Source of the DNA: JAWOJF01 sp046481785 | Lineage (GTDB): Bacteria > Bacteroidota > Ignavibacteria > Ignavibacteriales > Ignavibacteriaceae | Reading direction: 5' to 3' | Length of the DNA stretch: 12,831 bases | NCBI GenBank assembly: GCA_046481785.1 | Contig: JAWOJF010000143.1 | Location: forward strand, 1 to 12,831 | Part shown: piece by piece, positions 6,920 to 12,831 of the stretch | How the letters are laid out: each line of letters starts with the position of its first letter | How positions within the stretch are numbered: position 1 is the first letter of the stretch | Notes under the pieces: model-generated | Told to the model about the DNA's origin: nothing | Seen by the model: only the letters and a program-made list of their open reading frames with translations | The model's database searches: none | Program-made: the position numbers and the translations under genes

Positions 6920-8149
6920 TTAATTAGAAAACCAGAGTAATGATTCAATCCTTTTAACCATATCCAAAACGCCGGTCTTTTTATAATATTTTAATGAAGC
7001 AATAAGAGCTTTGTGTGCTTCTTTCAGGTTATTAATTTCCATATAAAGTAAACCGAGCTCAAAGTAACTTTCAGCCTCATTAAGACTGTTTTCCAGATCC
7101 TGATTAATCCTCAGGCTTGAGAGGAAATAATTTTCCGCAGACTCATAATTTTGAAGACTCCGCTCTATTATTCCTTTGATCTTATAAATATCGGCAATTG
7201 AAAGACGGTCATTTAACCTGTCGCATACTTCCATTGCTTTATCGGCAAAAGCTCCTGCAAGAAGATAATCATGAAGCCTTGTGTAAATGAAAGCTTTACT
7301 AAGGTATGATAAACCTAATGTAGGTGTGTAGCCAAGATTCATAGCAAGTGAAATACTTTTGTCGAATTCTGATAAGGCTGCTTCATATTCTTCCTTCTGG
7401 CTGAAAAGCATTCCCAGGTTATGCCTTATTTCAACTAACCTGCGGTTATCCCCCATTTGTTCAAATCTTATAAGGGCACGCTGATAATATGTAAGCGCAA
7501 GATCGTAATTACCCTGTATGTTATTTAAAACACCGAGATTAATCTCCAGCATTCCCATTAAGGTATTATCTTTTTTTATGTCAAGCTGCGACACACTTTT
7601 TTCAAAACGGGTCTTTGCTCTTTTTAAGTTTCCTTTCTCACCTTCAATAGTACCTATAAGGTTATCGCACTTTGCAATACCTTTTAAATCCTTATACTTA
7701 ATAAAAATTTTCTGGGCCTGCTTTATATACTTTATACTCTTTTTCCAGTTAGCCTGCCTGCTGTATATATCTCCAAGCGATAAAAAGGAATGTGCCTTAA
7801 GGTTCTCAAAGTCTGGTTCATCTTTTATTTCAGTAACAATATAAAGGAAGAGGTTTGAAGCGGCAGAGTGCTCGCCCAGTGATATTGAAATATCACCGAG
7901 ATGAAGCAGCATTTCAATAAATTTGTTTCTTGTAAGCTTTTCTTTGGCAAAAGTAATAATAAGATCAATGGTAAGCTGGTATTTTTCTACGTGCGAAATC
8001 TTCTGTGCAACCTGCTTTTTAGAGGCAGTTTCTGTAATACCTTCTTTTTTAGAAATAGATTCCGAGAGGAGTTTCTTATATTTTGAAATCTCCCCCTCGC
8101 CAAAATATTTGGCTAAAATCCTTTCTAATCCTCTATTAATCTGCGCCAC
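6920..8149 (-). CDS. Cytoplasmic tetratricopeptide-repeat protein (about eight TPRs)
   Basis: A 409-residue protein with no signal peptide or membrane segment. After a charged N-terminus (1-75) come about eight helical pairs at near-perfect 40-residue spacing, starting around 78, 118, 158, 199, 239, 279, 319 and 359. They show the TPR pattern of small residues and aromatics, for example L-G-x-L-x-x-x-x-G-N-Y-D-x-A-L-x-Y-Y-x-x-A-L at 205-226. The 40-residue period matches Rap/LGN/kinesin-light-chain-like TPRs, which bind protein partners. No enzymatic domain is visible. It is the first gene after the promoter at 8177-8205 and precedes the GAF and PAS kinases, so a scaffold or regulator of that kinase pair is a reasonable inference. 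The start codon is GTG (8149-8147); no in-frame ATG occurs until about residue 80, and the ribosome site is weak. Confidence 0.88.
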   Translation of the reverse strand: MAQINRGLERILAKYFGEGEISKYKKLLSESISKKEGITETASKKQVAQKISHVEKYQLTIDLIITFAKEKLTRNKFIEMLLHLGDISISLGEHSAASNLFLYIVTEIKDEPDFENLKAHSFLSLGDIYSRQANWKKSIKYIKQAQKIFIKYKDLKGIAKCDNLIGTIEGEKGNLKRAKTRFEKSVSQLDIKKDNTLMGMLEINLGVLNNIQGNYDLALTYYQRALIRFEQMGDNRRLVEIRHNLGMLFSQKEEYEAALSEFDKSISLAMNLGYTPTLGLSYLSKAFIYTRLHDYLLAGAFADKAMEVCDRLNDRLSIADIYKIKGIIERSLQNYESAENYFLSSLRINQDLENSLNEAESYFELGLLYMEINNLKEAHKALIASLKYYKKTGVLDMVKRIESLLWFSN

Positions 8150-8176
8150 TTACATACTAATTATTATTTATACAAA

Positions 8177-8205
8177 AATATAGTAATTTAATTCTATTGT
8201 GTAAA
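8177..8205 (-). promoter_or_regulatory. Sigma70-type promoter for the TPR/kinase operon
   Basis: On the minus strand: -35 TTTACA (8205-8200), a 17-nt spacer and -10 TATATT (8182-8177). Each box matches 5 of 6 consensus bases and the spacing is ideal. Predicted transcription starts near 8170, about 20 nt before the GTG start of the TPR gene. TATTTTTG in the same place also fits the Bacteroidetes -7 pattern TAnnTTTG, so either sigma class could use it. Confidence 0.6.
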
Positions 8206-8213
8206 CATTATGT

Positions 8214-8235
8214 AAGATTTTTAGTATTAAATCTT
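8214..8235. repeat. 7-bp inverted repeat just upstream of the TPR promoter
   Basis: AAGATTT (8214-8220) and AAATCTT (8229-8235) are exact inverted arms around an 8-nt AT-rich centre. They lie 8 nt upstream of the -35 box of the TPR promoter. It could be a regulator site or a weak hairpin after the outer-membrane protease gene; no T-run follows on the minus strand, so a terminator is less likely. Confidence 0.4.
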
Positions 8236-8328
8236 TCAAAACTGGCTAAATAAGAAGAATTTCCGGTAATATAACACACACTAATATTAAAAGATTACGG
8301 TTACAAATAGGTGAAAAATGTTTTCATG

Positions 8329-11295
8329 TCAATTCCTCAACAGCTTATATGAAATGAACCATTCCCACGATTTACTGTGTTCACTCCATGCCTGTGCTAT
8401 ACCGGCAGAGAATGTGGATTCCAGGTTAAACCAGTGCTTAAGGATAAAATTTACCTGCGCTCCAATATCAACCCATCTTTCAGCTTCATCAGATTTTGTA
8501 AGCATACCCTGGGTGTATACTGAAAAATCTATATGATTTAAATACTGCTGTCCAATGCCTGCATTAGCAAATCTTATTGGGGGAAAGTTATTTTCCAGGA
8601 GTATCTTAATAAACTTTTCAGAAGGCAGACTATATATAGGTATGCCGGGGAAACGGAAAAGACTCCTGTACTGCTTGAAGTCAACATTTTCCAGCGCACG
8701 GTTTCCGAAACCGCCGAAGAAGAACTTTGCCTGGAATAATCTTTCATTTTTAAAATGATATCCTGCACCAAGCTTTAAATGAAAAACATTATGCGGAGCT
8801 ATCCACGTATCCATATGACTGAAATCTGAAAATACCTGGGTTGCATATGCAGGGTCCTTAGGATCAGAACCAAAAACCATTATAGTAGCATTCAGTTCCT
8901 GCCCGCTTTCAAAATCGGAACTGCCGATACTTCTTCTCGAATTTTTAGAGTTAAAGTTAGTCTGTGCAACAAAAAAATCAGGTTCTGAAACACGGACCAG
9001 GTTATCATTTATATATTCATAATCAGTATAAACGGCTATCTCGGTATTCTGCTTCATTTTTAATGGGTTATCAAACAACCAGTAATGCGAATGACCGAAC
9101 CTTAACCTGGTTCCTATAACTCCCCTTTTACGGTCATTAAATAAATCATAAAAATCAGTAGCATTATATTCTACTCCAAAATCATATCTCTTTTTAAATT
9201 CATATCTTCCTCTGAAATGAAACTTAGGTCCTGCCGGATTTTCATTAAACGGGGAAATCCCTAATTCAAGGGTAAGGTCATGATAAAGCAGCGGATCGGC
9301 AATATGTGTATAAAATCCTAAAACTTTTTGAGACTGAAAACCTGTAATTTCCGGGATAAATGTCTGCAGTTTAAGATTGGAAAATCCGCTGTAAGGTTCT
9401 TCACCATGTATTAGCTCAACTTCAATGGAATCAGCTCTTACATTTTTTAAAGCCCATTTTTCCAATTCCGGAAAATTATCTGATACTCTTTGCCCAAGAT
9501 ACTCTATTGCCGGAAGGTATTCTGCAGGTTTATTAGGAATTACGGCAGGTACAAATCCATCGGAAGTAAATTCAAAAACAAATAATGAATCGGCACTTAA
9601 GTATACGGGTTTGAACAAACCGCGGAGTGTATGGCTAAGAGCTTCCTTCTCAGCATCTGCATTGTCAAGATTTATCCTGTATATATTGGACACGCCGTTT
9701 ACATATGCATTCCAATAAATATATTTACCATCGGGGCTCCATGACGGATTTTCAGGTGTACCTGAATTCGTTATTGTTTGAAATTTAAATCCGTGGCCAT
9801 TTTTTAAACTATCTGTATTTACAAGAATAAGAGACTGCTCACCATTTGCACGGTGAAGAACAGCAGCCATAAATTTTCCGGCAGGGTCAGCAGATAATTG
9901 GAATATTTCATCTCCGGCAGGAAAACTAATTACAGGAATTACTGCATTATAAGGATATTCGGAATATACAAGGGAGGCTCTGCCCCCGTCATGCTGAATA
10001 CCCCATAGCTCATGGTTAGCAGGAGAAACTGTTATATCACCAATGCGGCAGTCAGGGAGAATCATTTTCTTTTCGCCGGTGTTAACATCCAGCGCCCATA
10101 TATCTCTGAACAACTGATTGTTATTTGTAGTATAAAAGAAAAGATTAGAACTGCTGTCATAAGCTGTAGAAGCAACCTGCAGTATACTTGGGGTCGGAAG
10201 TGAAGCCAACTCTTTACTTGTTGATTTTTCCAGGCTGTATAATTGTATATTGGCAAGGTGATGAGGCTTATGCAGCCCATAAATAACAGAGGAATCTTTT
10301 TGAATAATATAAGGCTGTGTTACCCAGCCGGGGTCTTCGCCGGGTAAAGATTTTACGGCAGAAGTTTTATATTTTGTTAAACGGCTGATATTACCTTGCT
10401 GAAAATCTTTTTCAAACGAAATAAAATCTTTCCATGCTTTATCAAAATCTACTGAATAAACATTTTCAAATTTTACTATAAAGCTTCCGTAAAAATCATC
10501 CTCCCCGGCGGTAAACCATTTAATAAATTTATCGGGACCATAATTCACTATAAGGTAAGTAGAAAATCTTGTCCCGTATAAATAGAATAATGTTTCAAGC
10601 AAAAATGAATTATGGGATGATTTTGTATCAAGACTTAAATATGTAGGGAACTCTTTATTTTCCAGCACCATGCTTCTGAAATACATTTCATCAAAATTTC
10701 CAAGCATTCTTCCCCAGCCGCCGCTAAAGTATGTTTCAAACAGCACGGCAATTGCTTCCTGGTGCCATCGCGGTGTATACCTGCTGAAGTTTGTTAGCAG
10801 ACTATAAAATACTGTTACCGGGTGCGCTTGTTCGGGAGCAACTTTTGAAAAGATTGACCGGAAGAAAGATTCTGCATCCGTGGCCTGATCATTTATAACT
10901 ATATGCACCAATTCATGGCTAAGTATCCACTGAACAGGATCATTAAAAGGCACATTCTCATACCCGCTTTCGAACGGCTCTATTTCAAATCTTATAAAAT
11001 TTTGCGGGACGGTAGTAGCTGCACCAAACCCAAAATCAGCAGCATCATATGTATTTATAACAATTTTCTCGGAAGGAACATAGTTAAAGATCTCCATCAA
11101 TGGCTTTAGAGCATTCTCAGCAGAGTTTATAATTTTGGGAACTAAATGGGAATGCGAATCTCTGTATACTATTTTGAAGTGCTTGCTTTCAATTTCCAGC
11201 CAGTCACTTTGAGAGAATATATTAATGTAACAACAATAAATAAGAACAAAAACCAGTGAGGATATTTTTGCGAATTTTGGGAGAAGAAAAAACAC
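8329..11295 (-). CDS. Exported metalloprotease/beta-propeller/outer-membrane-barrel protein
   Basis: A 988-residue protein. Residues 1-29 look like a signal peptide (basic K7/K10, hydrophobic 11-27, cleavage likely near F-S-Q/S). Residues 30-300 form a peptidase-MA-like zinc domain: H127-E-L-V-H131, with a third ligand at Glu180 in P-R-W-H-Q-E-A-I-A. Residues about 315-600 hold repeated beta-strand blades of TolB/PD40 type, clearest at N-P-S-W-S-P-D-G-K-Y-I-Y-W (516-528). Residues about 650-988 alternate polar and aromatic residues in amphipathic strands, as in an outer-membrane barrel. The G-G-F-G-N and R-F-P-G patches recall Omp85-like barrels, but this is uncertain. It likely sits in the outer membrane with the protease facing the periplasm or surface. 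Start is GTG (11295-11293); no other start keeps the signal peptide. It is monocistronic, since a new promoter follows. Confidence 0.8.
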   Translation of the reverse strand: MFFLLPKFAKISSLVFVLIYCCYINIFSQSDWLEIESKHFKIVYRDSHSHLVPKIINSAENALKPLMEIFNYVPSEKIVINTYDAADFGFGAATTVPQNFIRFEIEPFESGYENVPFNDPVQWILSHELVHIVINDQATDAESFFRSIFSKVAPEQAHPVTVFYSLLTNFSRYTPRWHQEAIAVLFETYFSGGWGRMLGNFDEMYFRSMVLENKEFPTYLSLDTKSSHNSFLLETLFYLYGTRFSTYLIVNYGPDKFIKWFTAGEDDFYGSFIVKFENVYSVDFDKAWKDFISFEKDFQQGNISRLTKYKTSAVKSLPGEDPGWVTQPYIIQKDSSVIYGLHKPHHLANIQLYSLEKSTSKELASLPTPSILQVASTAYDSSSNLFFYTTNNNQLFRDIWALDVNTGEKKMILPDCRIGDITVSPANHELWGIQHDGGRASLVYSEYPYNAVIPVISFPAGDEIFQLSADPAGKFMAAVLHRANGEQSLILVNTDSLKNGHGFKFQTITNSGTPENPSWSPDGKYIYWNAYVNGVSNIYRINLDNADAEKEALSHTLRGLFKPVYLSADSLFVFEFTSDGFVPAVIPNKPAEYLPAIEYLGQRVSDNFPELEKWALKNVRADSIEVELIHGEEPYSGFSNLKLQTFIPEITGFQSQKVLGFYTHIADPLLYHDLTLELGISPFNENPAGPKFHFRGRYEFKKRYDFGVEYNATDFYDLFNDRKRGVIGTRLRFGHSHYWLFDNPLKMKQNTEIAVYTDYEYINDNLVRVSEPDFFVAQTNFNSKNSRRSIGSSDFESGQELNATIMVFGSDPKDPAYATQVFSDFSHMDTWIAPHNVFHLKLGAGYHFKNERLFQAKFFFGGFGNRALENVDFKQYRSLFRFPGIPIYSLPSEKFIKILLENNFPPIRFANAGIGQQYLNHIDFSVYTQGMLTKSDEAERWVDIGAQVNFILKHWFNLESTFSAGIAQAWSEHSKSWEWFISYKLLRN

Positions 11296-11341
11296 GGTAT
11301 TAATTTTATTATATAAAAACTTTGTATTAAAATAAGGTATT

Positions 11342-11370
11342 ATTTATTGGAACAAAGTTAACCAATAAAT
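11342..11370. repeat. Perfect 9-bp inverted repeat upstream of the protease gene
   Basis: ATTTATTGG (11342-11350) and CCAATAAAT (11362-11370) are exact inverted arms around an 11-nt centre that itself contains AAC-AAA-GTT. It lies about 47-75 nt upstream of the GTG of the protease/barrel gene and outside the IS ends. No T-run follows on the minus strand. Position and symmetry suggest an operator for a dimeric regulator or a leader hairpin. A TATAAT (complement of 11308-11313) lies between it and the start, but without a good -35 box. Confidence 0.5.
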
Positions 11371-11418
11371 CTCAAAATAATAGTAAATATTCTTCCTTTT
11401 AACCTGTATTTACCAGTG

Positions 11419-11428
11419 CTGTCCAAAA
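11419..11428. repeat. IS terminal inverted repeat, transposase 3' side
   Basis: CTGTCCAAAA, exactly complementary to the opposite end at 12776-12785. Beyond these 10 bp the two ends share only scattered matches. Confidence 0.8.
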
Positions 11429-11468
11429 TAAATTGAGAAAAGTATAAAAGCTTTCAAATTATTCGGTA

Positions 11469-11476
11469 TTGGACAG
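11469..11476. repeat. Internal inverted copy of the IS end
   Basis: TTGGACAG, complementary to the first 8 bases of the IS end (CTGTCCAA at 11419-11426), lies 42 nt inside that end. The pair encloses a 58-bp segment with an AAAGCTTT palindrome in the middle. It may be a second transposase-binding site, a hairpin blocking read-through, or the remnant of a nested end. Confidence 0.55.
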
Positions 11477-11507
11477 ATTATTTAATTTTTCAAAATCAAT
11501 CCCTCTG

Positions 11508-12683
11508 TTAAAATAGCTTTCCTTGCAGATTTTCTGCTGAAAATTGATTTTGTGGCCTGAAGGGATTATTCAGCCACTCATTTAATTCAATTTTCACAAA
11601 CAAATTCATCCTTAAAAAAGCTATAAGATTAGACAGACTCCAGGAAAACTTTGCAATTTCTTTCAAATATTTAAGTATCAATAAGCTAATCAATGCTGTC
11701 CAAATCTGTATGTACATCGCATTCTCATTTGTTCCTATGAATGATTTGATTTTTAGGTGTTGTTTTAACTCTTTAAAGAATATCTCTATCATCCATCTTT
11801 GTTTATAGAGTTCTGCAATGGTAGATGCTGTCCAAGTTAAATTATTTGTAAGAACCTCAATAACTTTATTATTCTTTTCATCATATACTGAAACAAGCCT
11901 CAGAATATCCGGATATTTACCGGCAGAATCCTCTTCTTTTAATCTTATAAGCTCGTCCTTCAGGATATGCTGATCTTTATTTGTGGATAACTGTAGTTCT
12001 TTTACATGTTCATAATTTATCCGTTGTTTTAGTCTTATTACAAAGGTTATTTGCTGCTTGTGCCAGTCATACATCATTTCAAAATCCTGATATCCTCTGT
12101 CTGCTACTATTACCGATCCCCTTGGCATTAGCATATATTGGGCATGCTTTACATCTGCCTGCCTGCCTTCTGTCATAAAAACATACTTCGGCAGACATCC
12201 ATCATAGTCAAGCATTGTATGCAGCTTTATTGCTCCTTTTTCATGCCTGTATTTAGCCCAATCAAATATTTCCAGGCATAAACTTATTACTGTGCTGTCC
12301 AGCAGATATATCTTCTTTTGTATTCCCTTAAATTTCTTTCTCTTAAAGTAACCCTGTTGCTGTAACTGTTCAAAAACCATATAATAATACTCTCTGAACA
12401 TCTGCCAGTCTCTGTGAGCGTTAATGTATGATAGCGAGGATTTACTTGGACTCTTTCTCTGAATACCTAAATGGTTCAGATTGCCTGATATTGACAGCAG
12501 ACCATTTGTTACTTCTCTTATTGATTGTGACTTTGACAGATGCAGAAATAACATTGTGACTAAATGTGTCCAGCTATTTATTCCCTTGTTATGTTTATCT
12601 GTTCCATAATTTGCTACTGCCTTTGAAAATACCTTCCTATCAAGGTTATGTATTATCTGGCTAAAAAGTGTTACATTTACCAT
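11508..12683 (-). CDS. IS4-family DDE transposase (DUF4372 + DDE_Tnp_1)
   Basis: A 391-residue protein, the normal length for this subgroup. The N-terminus, L-F-S-Q-I-I-H-N-L followed by Y-G-T-D-K-H-N-K-G-I-N-S-W-T-H-L-V-T-M-L-F, is the DUF4372 signature. The catalytic core has Asp129 (L-L-D-S-T), Asp195 (V-A-D-R-G-Y) and Glu300, the last within the IS4 signature Y-x2-R-x3-E-x6-K (Tyr293, Arg296, Glu300, Lys307). All catalytic residues are present and the frame is unbroken, so it may be active. The frame extends 13 codons upstream to a TTG, but the ATG at 12683 follows GAGAGGG with 4-nt spacing and gives the family's usual M-V-N-V-T-L-F-S-Q start, so I chose it. Confidence 0.95.
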   Translation of the reverse strand: MVNVTLFSQIIHNLDRKVFSKAVANYGTDKHNKGINSWTHLVTMLFLHLSKSQSIREVTNGLLSISGNLNHLGIQRKSPSKSSLSYINAHRDWQMFREYYYMVFEQLQQQGYFKRKKFKGIQKKIYLLDSTVISLCLEIFDWAKYRHEKGAIKLHTMLDYDGCLPKYVFMTEGRQADVKHAQYMLMPRGSVIVADRGYQDFEMMYDWHKQQITFVIRLKQRINYEHVKELQLSTNKDQHILKDELIRLKEEDSAGKYPDILRLVSVYDEKNNKVIEVLTNNLTWTASTIAELYKQRWMIEIFFKELKQHLKIKSFIGTNENAMYIQIWTALISLLILKYLKEIAKFSWSLSNLIAFLRMNLFVKIELNEWLNNPFRPQNQFSAENLQGKLF

Positions 12684-12687
12684 TAGT

Positions 12688-12694
12688 CCCTCTC
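12688..12694 (-). promoter_or_regulatory. Ribosome binding site setting the transposase start
   Basis: GAGAGGG on the minus strand, 4 nt before the ATG at 12683-12681. It favours this start over the upstream in-frame TTG at 12722. Confidence 0.6.
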
Positions 12695-12775
12695 TTAAAG
12701 GTTGGTTTGTTTTATTTCGCAAAATAAATTTACCACCTTTTTTTGAGGGATTCTTTATTTTTTACATTCTTATCG

Positions 12776-12785
12776 TTTTGGACAG
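12776..12785. repeat. IS terminal inverted repeat, transposase 5' side
   Basis: TTTTGGACAG, the exact complement of the other end at 11419-11428. The last 46 bases of the window, 12786-12831, lie beyond it and hold nothing I can identify. Confidence 0.8.
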
Positions 12786-12831
12786 ATATGCCTTAGCGGG
12801 ATCGAGTTAGAGGGTAAAATCCTGAAATTGA

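Larger units (their letters stand above)
11419..12785 (-). mobile_element. IS4-family insertion sequence (DUF4372 type), 1367 bp
   Basis: Bounded by CTGTCCAAAA (11419-11428) and its exact complement TTTTGGACAG (12776-12785), enclosing one full transposase gene. Size and organisation are normal for an IS4-family element. No target-site duplication is visible: the left flank ends CCAGTG and the right flank begins ATATGC. The element may therefore be old, have recombined with another copy, or have a slightly different true end. It lies 123 bp upstream of the protease/barrel gene in the same orientation, so transcription leaving the IS could reach that gene. Confidence 0.85.

Noticed and set aside
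6899..6922. Purine-rich tract on the plus strand (GAGAGGGAAAGGGGGGAAAT) just after the TPR stop
   Set aside because: It has only two G-runs, too few for a G-quadruplex, and on the transcribed strand it is simply C-rich; no regulatory role can be supported.
8261..8305. Imperfect CCGGTAAT ... ATTACGG pairing after the protease gene
   Set aside because: The arms need a bulge and are separated by a long loop with no T-run, so it is weak as either terminator or operator.
11409..12795. Search for a target-site duplication around the IS
   Set aside because: The bases next to the inverted repeats (CCAGTG on the left, ATATGC on the right) do not match at any plausible length, so none is claimed.

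Overview
The window is AT-rich bacterial chromosomal DNA. Every gene I can support lies on the minus strand, so transcription runs from high to low coordinates. Several features suggest the Bacteroidota/Ignavibacteriota side of the tree: an archaeal-type methylmalonyl-CoA mutase large subunit without a B12 domain, a large secreted protease/propeller/barrel protein, soluble PAS and GAF histidine kinases, a DUF4372-type IS4 element and a REP repeat. Shine-Dalgarno-like sites (for example GGAG before the esterase) and a good sigma70-type promoter at 8177-8205 fit Ignavibacteria somewhat better than classical Bacteroidetes. This placement is inference, not proof.

Layout in transcription order. 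(1) 11419-12785: a complete-looking IS4-family insertion sequence with 10-bp terminal inverted repeats and an intact DDE transposase. (2) 8329-11295: a 988-residue exported protein with an HExxH metalloprotease domain, a TolB/PD40-like beta-propeller and a probable C-terminal outer-membrane barrel. A perfect 9-bp inverted repeat precedes it. (3) 3974-8149: a signalling cluster read from one promoter, made of an eight-repeat TPR protein, a GAF histidine-kinase-like protein with Ser where the phosphorylated His should be, and a PAS hybrid histidine kinase with a C-terminal receiver. The last two are only 2 nt apart. (4) 1696-3836: methylmalonyl-CoA mutase catalytic subunit followed by methylmalonyl-CoA epimerase. 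(5) 1582-1686: a palindromic REP-like cluster. (6) 1-1560: a cytoplasmic esterase-family alpha/beta hydrolase, a PAP2/sphingomyelin-synthase-like membrane protein, and the first 43 codons of a small membrane protein running off the left edge.

How the parts may work together. The mutase and epimerase interconvert succinyl-CoA and methylmalonyl-CoA, but the cobalamin-binding subunit must be encoded elsewhere. The TPR/GAF/PAS cluster looks like one signalling unit in which the upstream kinase-like protein has probably lost autophosphorylation and may regulate the downstream hybrid kinase. No DNA-binding output domain is encoded here. The signalling cluster and the outer-membrane protease are the least conventional parts of the window. 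I found no CRISPR array, tRNA, rRNA or phage gene. No intergenic stretch exceeds 300 bases; the longest non-coding spans are 8150-8328 and the IS flank 11296-11507.
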